From Umbelopsis isabellina (taxonomy: Eukaryota; Mucoromycota; Umbelopsidomycetes; Umbelopsidales; Umbelopsidaceae), in contig JAEPQZ010000019.1 in assembly GCA_016758905.1 (NCBI GenBank), positions 253,555-317,554 on the forward strand: a stretch of 64,000 nt of DNA. Reading direction: 5' to 3'. Of the stretch, positions 1-12,111 are shown one piece after another. The notes beneath the pieces are model-generated. The model did not search any database. It was not told the origin of the DNA and worked only from the letters and a program-made list of their open reading frames with translations. How positions within the stretch are numbered: position 1 is the first letter of the stretch; the number at the start of each line of letters is the position of its first letter. Position numbers and translations under genes: made by a program.

Positions 1-195
1 TCCAATATCTTTGTAGTATGACACATTAGCAAACTGAACAGTACGTGAGATATAGGTAATTGGACATCGTACGTACTGAGTGAACTTTGCTTTCTTATAA
101 CAAGACTTGATTTCCTTAGTAGCTCGCGTAGTTAGCTCACAGGAAATGAGAGACACCAATGCCAAACACAAAAGAATATTGAAAGCAGCTTTCAT
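1..195 (-). CDS. Secreted small protein, N-terminal part (cut by window edge)
   Basis: The reading frame starts at 195 and stays open for 65 codons to the left edge, so only the N-terminus is present. It begins MKAAFNILLCLALVSLISC, a typical signal peptide with a basic N-region, a hydrophobic core and a small-residue cleavage area. The mature part is basic and contains spaced cysteines (in ISCE, KSCYKK and VRCPIT), suggesting a disulfide-stabilised extracellular protein. A TATAAAA sequence lies about 90 bp upstream. I do not recognise the family. It could be a small secreted effector, an antimicrobial-like protein or a wall protein. The product is inferred only from its signal peptide. Confidence 0.6.
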   Translation of the reverse strand, partial: MKAAFNILLCLALVSLISCELTTRATKEIKSCYKKAKFTQYVRCPITYISRTVQFANVSYYKDIG

Positions 196-685
196 TTAGG
201 AGTATAACTTTCAATTGCTGAGCTTTCTTATTGTATAGAAACAAAACGTCAAAATCTATAGGCGCGAGCGGTCTGAATCGTATTTTTATACTTTTATTAC
301 GACTGCAATGCATTTCTAATGGATTCCCTGAGTAGAAAATAGCGCCAGCTAAGCACGCTGCCTTTCGCAGGTTGCCAGGTTACTCGACTCCTTCATTACC
401 AATCTGTTGGAACTGAAAAGACAACTGAACAAACAAACCATGAGTGGTAAGTTCTATCCATTCTTACGAAAGTATATGAATTATTTGTCATAGTTTAGCT
501 TCAAATTATCGCAAGACATGAGTTGGACACTGAGATGCCTTCACGTAAGGAAACAGTGCATTACTTTTGACCATGGAAACCCTCAATCAAGCAATGGCTT
601 CATTATCTTGTTAATGAATAATAATCTAATGTATTGTAAAATATAATACCATAATATAAACATAAGCTCAAATCACAACACTTGT
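196..685. other. Spacer without a resolved gene
   Basis: About 490 bp between the left-edge gene start and the 3' end of the phosphatase gene. An ATG at 440 on the plus strand is followed at once by a good splice donor (GTGGTAAGT), but the only nearby acceptor leads quickly to a stop, so no gene is called. It probably holds the promoter of the left gene and the terminator of the next one. Confidence 0.4.
284..290 (-). promoter_or_regulatory. Probable TATA box of the left-edge secreted-protein gene
   Basis: Read on the minus strand this is TATAAAA, about 90 bp upstream of the start codon at 195. Position and sequence fit a TATA element. Confidence 0.4.
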
Positions 686-1960
686 TTAAGCACAGATAAT
701 TTTTCGAACACGTTCTTGCCACTCAGATCCAAATCCAATCTGAGTCAAATACTGAGGAATGTCACCATATTCCTCATTTATAAATTCCAAGACTTCGCTC
801 ATGAACTAAGATGGGCAAAAATGTAAGTTCCAGGTTGTTCCATATGCTGACAACAGTTTGACAACAAGATTTACCTCTGCTGGGGCAGTTGCGAACACCT
901 CAGATAGGCCAGATTTTGCCATTTCTTGGATCATGGCAGGAAGTACTGGGGCCAAACCTTCCTGAGTTTTAGCATAATCATTGACAATGCTGCTCTCTGG
1001 AGCTCCAGCTATTCCTAGTAGTAACATACACACCAAACCAGTGCGGTCCTTTCCTTGTGTACAATGAACAAGAATGGGATAATTTTGACGTTCTGAGAAT
1101 ATACGTAATGCGTCAAGAATTTCTTCTTTGCAGGAAGCAAGGAATTCTTTGTACATTTTTGGCACTCCCATTGGTGTAAGTACTTCGCGACCGACGATAT
1201 ATGTTGCCTTCCTTTTGTTTCGAAGTAAAGTCCAAAATATAATTTTTCTAAACCAACAATCGTTGAATTAGGTCAAAGAAAATACCATTTAAAGACAATG
1301 GAATGAATTAACGTACAGTTTTAGCCACGGACTACACATTTGCCAGACGACGTTTTTCTGAAAACTTCTACCAGCAAAATTGACTCTATACTTTTTGCGT
1401 CCATGGTCAAATTCACTGCGCTTGCGTTGCCGTTTTCCGGTGGGTATATCTGTTATAAGATCCATGGCACCAATCTATAAAAGAAGGTCAGTGGGTTGTG
1501 ACTGAAGGAAAGACGAGAAAAATTGATACCAACGTTCTCCAATGCCATGGTTGGGAAGCTCTTGTCAATTGGTAGATCATTCTTTCCTTCCAGACTGTGA
1601 TACAAACAATATAACGTGCCCGTGAACAAACGATCGCTTTTCATGGTACCACAGAATCCGACGAGGTAAATCGTACCTGGTTCTCAAGTCCAATATGGTC
1701 TTTATTTTATGGCTCTCAATCAATTCATCTACACTTTCACTGGAAAGTCTATCCAGTGTTCCTGAGCGAAACACCATGCCAGCTTTGACGTACCTATGTT
1801 TGAATTCAGCGATTAAAGTCTAGTTGTAGCAATTCTACGTTGTAGGGTAAAGTTCTTACCGTTGTTCTGCCGCCATGGAGGAGTTACCCAGATCCCGAAA
1901 GTTAATTAGGCCCTCCATTGTTTCAGACTTTTTCTGCGGAGCATTGTCCGTGGTCGCCAT
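686..1960 (-). CDS. Tyrosine/serine protein phosphatase, Y_phosphatase3 family
   Basis: This is predicted to be a cysteine-dependent phosphatase that removes phosphate from protein tyrosine or serine, or possibly from lipids. Six exons fit the frame: 1960-1860, 1793-1677, 1594-1530, 1449-1317, 1247-875 and 805-686. Exon 1 ends near the family signature NFRDLG. It is followed by VFRSGTLDRLS and the LDLRT motif. The catalytic P-loop HCTQGKDRTG is in exon 5, with Cys as nucleophile and Arg binding phosphate. The C-terminus IGFGSEWQERVRKIIC also matches fungal members. The start was chosen because the first exon joins NFRDLG in frame. The join between exons 3 and 4 is the least certain, because more than one acceptor is possible. 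The physiological substrate cannot be told from sequence. Confidence 0.85.
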
Positions 1961-2254
1961 GCTTTGCTTTCTCGGGCTTGACGTTGTGGCTATTCCGGAG
2001 TTTTTATAGCTTTTTCAAAGCGAAGAACTCGTTAATTTCGCCCCTCGCCGTGTAACGTGGCTTCGTCATCTTATGCATAAACAGTTGAAAACCGGTTGCT
2101 AGTATCTAGCCGTTCTATATTCAGCAACACCGTGCACGGTGTCTCAATACATATTTGGTTGAAGAGGTAAGTTGCAGATTGGAGTCTGTATTTTAATGAT
2201 TCACGCAATGAGACAACGTAGTTATATGATACAATTATGATTTTGCAAATTGTT

Positions 2255-4450
2255 TTAATTTGACATATTCAACTTGTCAAGTTGATGGTTGATTGAAGCC
2301 ATCTGCCTCGCTCTCAAAAGCTCATCATCGTTCCAGCCAACAAAGCCGTCTTCTTCGTCGTCACTTTCGTACTCATCTGACGACTCGTTTCCATCATCAA
2401 CTTGTCTCTGCGACTCCGTTTCGCCTGCAAGTTCAGAGCTGCTCACGCTAGATTCGCTCCAGCCTCCTGCACTGGACCGGCGATGTCGGTGCATGGGTGG
2501 GCTAAAACTCTCATCGCTTCCAAACATTGCAAATACTTCATCTTGAGCGATGTCTGATCCTGAACTTGAAGCAGACGAATTAAATGTCTGCTGTCGTCGT
2601 GGCTGATGAGGCGAGGTACTAATCGACGGAGGAGGACTGGTTGCATTCATCTTGGACAAAGACGCGGATGATGCACTCCTTGATGCCGGATGGCTAATGC
2701 TGTTTTTTCTTCCTAACGAACTTTGACTACCAGATTTGTGCTGCATACGGTTAGATTCTACTACAACAAATGACTTTTGACGCTGTCGCTCATTCCAATG
2801 TAAGCAACGCGATAAGGAGTTAAACCAGTCGTCTGATTGACTATTTTTGCAAATCTATAATCAATAATTAGTACCGGTTATCATATATTTAATACAGTTG
2901 TGTGCATTCTCCTTACAGTTGGGAACGGATATTTTGATGCAGATATTTTTACGTGGTCACCCTCTGTAGTAAAATGATGATTAGGAGGCTGTGGATTCCC
3001 ATGACTAAGAAGCGGCTTCAAAATATCTTACGTTTAAGTTCCACTCTTCCACGACCGTCGAAACTAACCCAGGCTGTACTTCGAGAATTGAAAGGCACAC
3101 AGATTCTAAGGTCAATGGTGTCTGGAACAAGGGTTGGTCGGAAGGACAGAGTATGTGGACAAATAGGTGTAATGAGCATGGCTGGTATATCGGGATGCGT
3201 TAATGGACCACCTCCTGATAACTGCAATGCATGATATTAGTAATTTAAGTAAAATAGCCATTTTGAGACATAAACTTAAAAAAAATGCAGCTTACTGAAT
3301 ATGCTGTGCTGCCGGTTGGGGTTGCAACAATCAAACCGTCAGCTGCTACCGTGGTGAGATGTCGATCGTATGAACCATCACTTCCAAACAATTCCAGCTC
3401 GCCCATGAATGAGTTTTGACCGCGGTCAACTACAAGGTCGTTTAGAACTTGATACTTCTCGGCAGGTATAGTCGTAAAGCATGGAACACGCATTTTTTCG
3501 CCGTCATCCAGAGACTCTTCCAACCACTTCTCCCTATCTTGTTGGTCAACATCTTCTCCATCCACTTCACCAAACATCTTTTGTTTCTTCATCTGAGCTT
3601 TCTTTTCCTTACACCAGTCGCCAACAACGACTTTGCCAGTCTTTGGATTGCGCTTCACATTCCTGAATTGAACGTCCTTGGACGTAGCGCAGTTGGGGTT
3701 AGGCACACGACGATATACCGTGCAAGTGAATCGTACACGCAAGTTGATTCGAACTCCATTTTCCATGGCTTGAGTAAGATAATGCTGATGATGGTCAAAG
3801 TCGAATGGTGTCAAAAAGCCCAACGAACCAAGATGAAATGGAATTACGGGGGGCACGACGTTTTGAAATAGCCATGATGTAAAAAGCACAGTTCCATCAC
3901 CTCCCAGCTACATGAAGATTCGTCTAGTCAATGATTAGGATTATAAATAGCCTAAAATGGGACAATTACTCACCGTTACAATAAAGTCAAACAACTTTGG
4001 CTGTGTAGCGCAGAGTTCTGGTGTCCAAAAGCGCATCTTCTCTTCAAGTTCCGGATTCTCTTGTCTAAAACGCGCTAACTTGAAACGCTTGGAATCTTTA
4101 AGTTTTTCGTCAACATAGACAGTAATACCACTTGGTTGGCCGTATCTTGGAGTACGGATAAACCATAGTGCTAATAATCGAGTCATGCGAACCAATGAGA
4201 TATCTCCAGGCTTAGTAATGATCATGACACTCTTTGGATTATCCCATTTGACTCTCGTTCTTCCTATTTTCTTGGAGACCTCTCGGACAACATCGGCAGT
4301 GTCGGCTAAATGGGTTGTGGCTGGCACATTTACATGTCTTGAATCATGTCTTTCGTCTGTACCACCTAAGCCCTCACCACTTCCACGTTTTTCAGCAGCA
4401 TACAGACGATCGAGGGCGCTTCTGTCTGGGCAAGAATCCTGCTGCGACAT
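2255..4450 (-). CDS. NAD kinase (ATP-NAD kinase, Utr1/Pos5 type)
   Basis: NAD kinase phosphorylates NAD(H) with ATP to give NADP(H), the cell's reducing currency. Five exons fit. Exon 1 (from 4450) holds a charged N-terminus and the segment [13 protein letters not shown] that opens the catalytic fold. Exon 2 starts with LGGDGTVL, the GGDG substrate-binding motif, then [11 protein letters not shown]. Further on come [10 protein letters not shown], the ATP/NAD-binding [14 protein letters not shown] and [12 protein letters not shown]. The usual SAGGP in this last motif is SGGGP here. The C-terminal exon (about 160 residues beyond QHKSG) is serine-rich, then acidic, and outside the domain. There is no clear mitochondrial presequence, so a cytosolic Utr1-like role is more likely than Pos5. 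Confidence in the family is high. Confidence 0.93.
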
Positions 4451-4654
4451 TTTTGAGTCAAGAACGGACGAGTGTAAACTTTTTGAACTTTAACCAGAAG
4501 GTTTATAAATTATTTGGAATGCAGACAATGAGCTTACGCGGACAGCGGGCCAATGGGATGCCGAGTTCCGAATAGCCACGTTAATGGACAAAATTGACTC
4601 ACCCATTCAATGTAAAAATATTCAGTGTTTTATTCATATTTAAGAGCGTGCTAC

Positions 4655-6931
4655 CTAAGAGTCAAGTCCAAGCACTGTGCCAATCCATCCGCTGACTAAT
4701 TTGAAGACAATAGTAGCTCCTTGCTGCTTGATAAAGTTGACGGTAGCGAGGTGGTTTGGGCTCACCCCTACTTCAACCTCGAAAACACATGTTCCAGAAT
4801 GCTCCTTATTTAATGATCGGTCTATACTCATACTAGCTCGACGGTTTGCTTCGTCTACTGCTATTGAAGATGTCTTTGTTGTTAATGGCACAGACATCCG
4901 CTTGCCTGCGTAGCTTTGCTTTTCAGTATCTGAGTCGTCCATAGACTGGTTGACTAATGTCGGAGAATCGGTAGTGGTTGAGCTATTGTCTCCTTGAAGC
5001 ATAAGTGTACTCAGGGAGCTCATTTTCCTGCCATCATTGCGCATGGTCACAACGCATAGTAGACGATTATGATGACACTGAACAAACGTGACGCCAAATA
5101 ATTCGCAAGCAAGTCGTATTAAGTTTGTCATTTCTATTTCATATCTCTTTGATAATGGGCAATTTGTATTGTCGTCCAGCGCAGTTGATGCTGATGATGA
5201 TGTGAAGCTTTGTGTCGTCCCGCTGCTCATGCGGGAGGAGAATCGTTGGGTTGATTCTCGTCCGGTAATCATGTATTTAAAAGTTTGTATCTTGGTGAGT
5301 CGTTGGTATATACGTTCAACAGACTTCAACCCGCTTTTTGTATGCGTTTCAGTTGAATCCGCAAACTGAGGTTTGTTAAATTTTAAATGATTGACGATTT
5401 TCTTAATGACTGGGGTTTTATGAATTTGGGTGCGGCTGATAGATTGTACACCTAAACGTCGTGCGTGATATCGTAAATCTTGTAATAGTTCGGCGCGCAT
5501 GATTTCGAGTCCACCTTCAGTGCCGGCTGCAGCTGGTAACGCGGTTGTTGTATAATATGTCGATGCGTTCACGGGATGATAGATTAGAGTCTTATTTACA
5601 TGTGTTATCATACGATCGTGCTCGGTATCTGCAATGAAATTTCGTCTCAATCGATGCTCCCTTTCTGTGCGGTCAACGATTTCGCAAGCATCATCAGCTT
5701 TTGAAGATTTGCAGATGAAATCACTGGTATCAGCTCCTTTATAGAGCCAAGGATCATCTTTCAATACTTGTCGTACAGTCATACGCTTTCGCCTGTCGGT
5801 GGAAAGGCATTTGCGAATAGTGGATTGTAGTTCGGGAGAAAGAGAAGACGGCATAGGAAAATGACCCGAGCATACATCAGCTTTTAGTTCTCCCACAGCT
5901 TTACAAGGTGACGTTCGATTAGATTGGAGAAAGTGACCAGAATCTGCCAGAATTACTTACTATTGGCATGAGAGAAAGGCTCAAATCCCGTAGTCATACG
6001 AAAGAGAATAATTCCTAGACACCAGCAATCGATTTCAGGCCCATAGTACTTTTGACCACTTATTATTTCTGGGGAATAGTAGAGCATGGACCCTTTGAAT
6101 GAAAGACATGAGATTCATTTTTGCAATCGTAGCTCAAAGGACTCTCATCATACCACATATAGTTTTTAATCTTTGGAGGCCGAAACGATTGCCAAGGCCA
6201 AAATCGACCAGCTTTACATCTCCTTCTGGTGTAATCAGGATGTTTGGTGTCTAAATATGTGCATAGCTTCCAGTTAGGTTAAATTCGTGCACAAGTTTGC
6301 TAACATGCCCAAACCTGTACCTTGAGGTCTCTGTGCACAATCCAGCGACTGTGGCAGTAACTTACAGCCGCTACTATCTGCTGGAATAATCTGCGGGCTT
6401 CGCATTCGGATAATGCTCCTCCTGCTAAATGGAGGTATTGCTCCAGATTGACTCCTGGCACGTATTCCATGATCAGATATAGAGAATCAGCTGTTTCGTA
6501 TGTTTCATGCAGCTTGGTAATATATTCATGATTCATAAGCTCCATCAATGTTATCTCGCGAACTAATCTAGACATGACACGAAAGTCATGTTTCCTTTTG
6601 TCTATTATCTGTTCAAGACGTCTCAGATTAGTTAGGAGTACTATGCATATTCTCGGTACCCTATTGCACTTGCCTTAATAGCGACAAGCCGCCCGGTATC
6701 ATAGTGTTTGGCCAGCACAACATCGCTGAACTTTCCAGTGCCGAGCGGTTTTAGCAAGTGGTACTCGCCAATACCATTGATTAGACCATCGTTGTTTTCC
6801 GCAAGCTTGATCTGGGTCGAGGATGGTTGCGCTTCTGCAACCTTGGCCACCATATCAACGTGCGGAATAGCTCCAAATGTTTTTCTCCACGATAAAAAAC
6901 CTAGCTGATCGCCAAAACTTCGTCGGGTCAT
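4655..6931 (-). CDS. CAMKL-type Ser/Thr protein kinase with KA1-like C-terminus
   Basis: All kinase subdomains are present across spliced exons: LGTGKFSDVV (glycine loop), VAIK (ATP lysine), REITLMELMNHE (helix C glutamate), HRDLKTPN (catalytic loop, TPN where PEN is usual), VDFGLGNRF (DFG) and YYSPE (APE). The enzyme therefore looks active. The C-terminal 400 residues are serine-rich and end in a segment from YEIEMTNLIRLACELFGV to the C-terminus that resembles the KA1 membrane-binding domain of MARK, Kin1 and Gin4-like kinases. The start at 6931 (MTRRSFGDQLG) is the best ATG before the kinase domain; an in-frame ATG-like extension lies upstream. The first intron must be GC-AG to keep the frame. 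A cell polarity or morphogenesis role is inferred from the family only. Confidence 0.85.
6609..6673 (-). other. GC-AG intron in the kinase gene
   Basis: The donor reads AAG|GCAAGT and the acceptor GAACAG|ATAATAG, with a CCTAACTAA branch site between. Removing these 65 bp joins VAIK to IIDKRKHDF in frame, as expected for kinase subdomain II-III. The next possible GT donor gives a stop at the junction. Confidence 0.8.
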
Positions 6932-7688
6932 TACAGACTGGAGGTAAATATCAATGTGGTATGTTGTGGTAAGACCAACAAAAGGTGTTTGGCAACTTTG
7001 ATGAAGAAGAAACAAAAAGTTCAGTTTTGAAGTTCCCCAAGTTGATTCTTAGGCTCATGACCCTCTCTCCTGTAAAAATTCTCGTTTATGGCTTTGGGAC
7101 GCAATAAAAGCTCCTTTCGACAAAAAAAGTAAGATTTTCTTGCAAGTTCAAATGATACAACAGTCTTTGTTTATCGCGGGCGATTTCGACAGGCCAATTC
7201 ATACAAGATCGCCTGTGCTCAACAAATTAAATGGCGTTTGGTGTCACGGCCAATGAATTCATACTATATACAACTTCGACAGGCTCTTCCGCCATATGGG
7301 TTATAAGTTTGTTTGCAAATTAACAAGCCCTGGCAGAATTTGATCTCTCTATATTTGACAATATCTCAAGTCATCAGCGTGTCTCCTTCTTTTTGGCTAA
7401 TACTCTCACCCTCAGCGTGTCATCCTATATTCGCATAGGCGCTGGCAACTTGCCAGGGGTAACAGTTTGAAGAAAAAAAAAGGGAGCGCGGTAAAAACCA
7501 TCTTCCCTTTTTGTATTCTCGATTATTTCACATTCATCAAGTTCGTATTGTATGAAAACGGAGTCCTGTCCAGGGGCCTGCTGTATTACCTAAAACAGCA
7601 GGTAATTCACTTTATGCAATATGGAAAGAAAATATAACGTAGAAACTACATAGGCTTATATGTCAAGTATTACTATGGGTATGTGCCT
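6932..7688. other. Spacer: kinase promoter and 3' flank of the GPI protein gene
   Basis: About 750 bp without a supportable gene. It contains short direct repeats: TTCGACAGGC occurs near 7187 and again near 7277, each beside AATTCATAC, and CAGCGTGTC occurs near 7376 and 7415. These may be regulatory or chance. Confidence 0.35.
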
Positions 7689-8643
7689 TTACATAAGGGC
7701 AGCAACGGCAGCACCGACAGCAGCTACAGAAGCAGCCATAAGCGATGCTTGAACATTGGAGCTTCCGCTGGTCTTTCCAGATGCGCTGGCACTAGCACTG
7801 GCATTAAGACTGTTGCTAGCACTGGCCATAGCACTCTTACCAGAGGCACTTGCGGTGGCCATAAGAGATGCACTGGCACCAGAGGCCATAGAAATAGAGG
7901 CAGTAGGCATGACAGCAGCAGAGCTGGCGTTCCCTGAGAGTATTACACGATATGTCAGTAGCTGTGGAAACAGAGATAAAACACAACATGTCGTGAACAC
8001 TCACATGCAGCACTGACGGCTCCAACAGTTCCTTTACCAGTGAACTGGAATTTTCCGGAATAGAACCAGTTGGGTTCGGCACCGATACGGAGCCAGTATT
8101 GGCCAGAAGCAAAGTCACCAAGGGGAGTGATCTAGTGGAACAGAGCAAATTTTGAGTATATGGTTGCAATTTGTCTTTCTGCGACACTCAATTCTTGCTT
8201 ACCTCGAACTTGCCAAGTGAACAATCGATGGGGGCGGCAGTAACGTGGGCAACAATTTCAGCATTGGTAGAAGAACCACCGAGCATATCGATGCTGCATG
8301 TAGTCAAGGCGGCACCACCAGTGCTAGAGGTGTTCCAGGTGATATCGCCAACGCCACCAGAGTTCTGAAGTTGAAACGACAAATCGATAATTTAGCAACA
8401 GGAAAGAAAAATCAATCTAGAAGGAACCTATCCAAATTTGACATACCCAAACGGTAGAGGCCCAAGGGGTAACAACCTGCAATGAAAAAAAATATAACGA
8501 TTCAAGGTGATCAAAAGTTAAAAAACGATGTGTTTTCTAAGCGGTGTGGAAAAAATAGCAATAAGTATGCTTACGGTTATAGTGGTGGCGCTGGCTGCAG
8601 ATGCGCAAGCAACAGCGAGAAGGGCGGATACGGTGAACTTCAT
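7689..8643 (-). CDS. GPI-anchored Ser/Ala-rich cell-wall protein, Kre9/Knh1-like N-domain
   Basis: Five exons fit. The start MKFTVSALLAVACASAASA is a clear signal peptide. It is followed by a domain with VVTPWASTVW, GDITWNTSS, CSIDMLGG and ASGQYWLRIG, characteristic of the fungal Ser-Thr-rich GPI-anchored family (yeast cell wall synthesis Kre9/Knh1-like, PF10342). The last exon encodes a long Ala/Ser-rich stretch, likely an O-glycosylated stalk, and ends with a small-residue site then a hydrophobic tail finishing AALM with no charged residues, as for GPI attachment. The protein is about 220 residues and should lie at the plasma membrane or in the wall. Its exact role, beta-glucan-related or structural, is not known for most members. 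The low complexity produces long shadow ORFs in other frames. Confidence 0.85.
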
Positions 8644-9096
8644 ATTAATTGCGGAGTGGATTTAGGAAGGGAAGTATTGTATTGAAGCAGAAGCTGCTTG
8701 AATTGAATGAGTGTGGTGGGGGGTAAAGTGGAGGGTGGAAAGTAAAGGAAGAAGGAGAATAAAGAGATTGGATGGACGGACGAAATTGCATTGGAATAAA
8801 TAGGATAGCAAGCGTAAGTCAAATTGCTTGAAACGGAGTATTGGATGTAGAGCTGTTTCTGTGGAACACCAATCTGGTCAAGAGAGTCCCACTGTGGATG
8901 GTACTGTGTACCCTAGCTTTAAGTGCATTCAAAACTCAGACATTAACTTTGACATCACTAAATCTGTTTGTATATTCAAGGAGGAAATCTTACGCGTTCC
9001 CAGTGTGAAGATTATCCCTGGAAGATTAGGGAAAAAAAGGTGCTCTATATTATTTACAATCTGCACAAGCGATGTGATAACTATATTAAACTGTGA
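8644..9096. other. Promoter region of the GPI protein gene and 3' flank of the OB-fold gene
   Basis: About 450 bp with a purine-rich run near 8690-8770 directly upstream of the GPI gene, pyrimidine-rich on its coding strand, a common feature of highly expressed fungal promoters. No gene is supported. Confidence 0.35.
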
Positions 9097-11823
9097 TTAG
9101 TCTCCGCTACGTGTAATCTCGTGTACAAGGGTGTCACAAAGAACTCGAGATGGCTCTACATGTTCCACACACTCAATTCGCCAGCGGCCTTCCACCTATA
9201 AAATTGAGAAGATCGCGTTTTTAATTGATTCAGGTGTTTAGCTATACTTAGCACAAAAGCGAAATGTTTACCCATTGATTCAATACCATCCGATACTCCT
9301 TTCCAATCATCATATCTAGGGCGGAAAGTTGTTCTCGTGACGTTGCGCCAGCAAATTGAGCCGCGCTCATGTTTAAAAGTTTCTGCAGATAGAATGAGTA
9401 AAGTTTGACGGGGGCACTGCTAGAGACACAAAATTTGGCACGTTATGAAGTTGGCTTACCGTTGCTACATCTTGACTAGACTCAGCTATAATGACAGCCC
9501 CGCTACCATCGTCCAAGGACACATATAATATGGCTCCTTCTTCATCTTGTTCTCCGGCAAAAATTCTGACCAGATCCTGCTGATCATATATCGTACAAGC
9601 ACAAAAAGAACAATAAGGCAGCTGACCTTCTTCTGACACAGTGACGGATCTCAGACACGCTTTGTCTGCAATTGAATAAGTAAAATAAGAATGAGGTACC
9701 ACATAAAGTAACGAGCCACGTTGTGGTTCCTTAAACGTCTAGTAACCATGATACCTACGTCCAAAGCATTTTAAGTGGGATAATCGAACTCCATCTGCCT
9801 TGGCTTCTTCTACCATGCCCGTAGAATCATCATAAATGCCTTCCCAACGCTGAGGTTGGCTTTCCAAATCACTCAAAAACCAATCTGTTATCATGGCACA
9901 GATTTGGCATTCCTCATAGCCTTTTGTCATGTCCAATCCAACTATACGTCTGAACTGGGAAGAAAATAGCAAGCATTTGAGACTGGATACTGGAATACTG
10001 ATGTGAATGCCTGATGAACTATAAAATACCAATTATACTTATAACTTACTATTGACTATCTCGGTGCCACAATCGTTGCTGCCGTTGACCCACCAAGTGC
10101 TGTTTCCAGCAGCATTTTCAGATACTCCAGAAGTACTCAAACCTGATATCAAGACGAACTGGCCCTCTCTCAATTTCCTAGAACGATGTCCTACGGAATC
10201 CCATAGTGTAATATCGATCTCAGCCGTTTCATCGCTAATTTGAATGGCGTAACGATCCCTTGACTTCTCGCCGTGTGCCCCTATGTATGGAGACTAAAAT
10301 GAAGCGTTAGTTTATGTAACATTGATTGAATAGATGGTGCTATCTTCAATTTGTACATTATTCGCCTGTTTGCATATTCTTCCCAACAAAGTAACATTGG
10401 TCATACGAGGCTTCAGATCTTTGATGTGAATGCGGTCTTTACGCATTTTGCAATCTATAGTGTCCTGCAAACGAGTTTTTAGACATTGGCTGCTTCACAG
10501 GTATGCATATTCATATGTTCGTACTTTCCCATCGCTTGATATCTCACTCCATTGCGAAATGATTGAGTTGTCAGTTTGGGTTGATATAGTGGGAGACACA
10601 ATTCGACTGACGGACGGTTCGGGTCTCCTCATCAGCGTGTTTAAACCAGTCGATATTGCATCTTGCTCAGTCATGCAGAATATGACAGTGTCATTCGTAT
10701 ATTCCAACTTGACGCAGCCATCACTGGTGACCTGACTGGAAGTGGTTGATTTGCATATCCCAGGATGATACAAACCAATGAAGTCGCTCTGGTTCAACAT
10801 AGCAGACATGATCATTTTCTCATCATATAGAGTCAGAATTGCTCTAGTTCGTTCATTTGAAGTGTCTGTTAGGTAGAGTTTGAGATACTGGCCCTTGCAA
10901 TTGCTATAAGCTGCACTAGAGGAAATATGTGCAGCTTGTTCTACATACAGAATCTGTACAATTATTTGAGCAACGCATAAAATCCAACCATGTATCCATA
11001 TCTGTAAACATACCTGCAACCATAAATTATACGTGCGATTGGTAGTTGCCGTGACATCAGTCAATACGTTATGACTGAATTGTGATAGAACAAATGTTTT
11101 GTCATATAAAGGAGAAAGCAAGAATATTATATGCTCAGTAGGCTGTATACGAGACATTTTTGAGGAGGTCACCATGTGTTCTCCATTTTCACCCTGTTTA
11201 GAAGTTGAGTCGGACGCCGTTATGGGCTTTTCGACATTACCAACAGCCACTCTGATTTTTCGATTCTTGACAAAACACAATTTGAGTTTCATTCTGAAAT
11301 ACCAAAAATCCAGTGGTAAGGGATTTTTACCTCCATGAAGTATCGCGTAGTTGTGTTGAATTGGCCGGTCAATAGGAACATATATTTCTTGTGCAAATAA
11401 AGTTCTATCTTCTTGAAGCTAATTTGATCGCTTGCTACCATAATTTCGAAACGGGTACCATTCAGCCTATAATTTCTTTCTACTGTGATCTCTGTTATGC
11501 AATTTCCAGGGATATTTCCATTCGCAATAGCATCTATTGAGTGATAATCTATTTGCAACATAAGTGTAATTAATGGCAAACCATCAGTGCATAATCAACA
11601 ACAAGACATAATATCACATACTTGGACCACTTCCATGCAAGTAATCTTTTTCCATATCTATCCACTTTGACACCTGAGTATCAGTAAGGTATCTTTGCCA
11701 TGCAAAAGCGTCTAATAGAGAGTCATACGAACTTTGCATTCCATTTCCGTCATCAATATTGCTTCTGTGATCCCGGCAGGATATTCTAATAGTAGGTTTG
11801 AAAGCTTTATTGCAGCCCAACTC
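9097..11823 (-). CDS. Multi-OB-fold protein, RPA70/shieldin-like (5' exon unresolved)
   Basis: Spliced exons encode a large protein ending PSRVLCDTLVHEITRSGD. One segment, KDIHIKDLKPRMTNVTLLGRI, then RYAIQISDETAEIDITLWD and LREGQFVLISGLS, is a typical single-strand-DNA-binding OB fold like RPA or SOSS-B. An earlier part (YLKLYLTDTSNERTRAILTL) and a later part (AILYVSLDDGSGAVIIAES, near CSFC and ECQIC cysteine pairs) look like further OB folds, the last possibly with a zinc site. This layout recalls RPA70-family proteins, including SHLD2 or RADX, but I cannot assign an orthologue. The first supported exon begins at 11823 after a CAG acceptor; the initiator exon lies upstream, somewhere below 12100, and was not resolved. 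A role in DNA repair, replication or telomeres is inference. Confidence 0.6.
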
Positions 11824-12111
11824 CTGAGCATTGAGTGAATTTCAAAGAGTTCAATATGTGGTGAACTCGACACTAAGCAACACGGTATCAAAAAAAAAAA
11901 ACGACATTGCTACCAAGGAACTGTGACACCGACATCAGAGCTTGCCGGCCGTCTTCGTACATTCTGGCTGTCTACTCTGCTCGAAAGTTGTTGCCGGATT
12001 GACTCTACTGCTCTTACGAATGCCATTACGAAAGGGAACAAAGGGTGGCCTGCCCCTTGTTCACGAACGCGACCACAAATTTTTTTGAAATTCAGCAACG
12101 CGTTCTATTGA

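Noticed and set aside
440-560. A plus-strand ATG followed by a consensus donor
   Set aside because: The only nearby acceptor gives a nine-codon peptide before a stop, so no gene can be supported.
7683-8016. Plus-strand and other-frame Leu/Ala- and Gly/Thr-rich ORFs
   Set aside because: They are shadows of the Ala/Ser-rich tail of the GPI protein on the minus strand.
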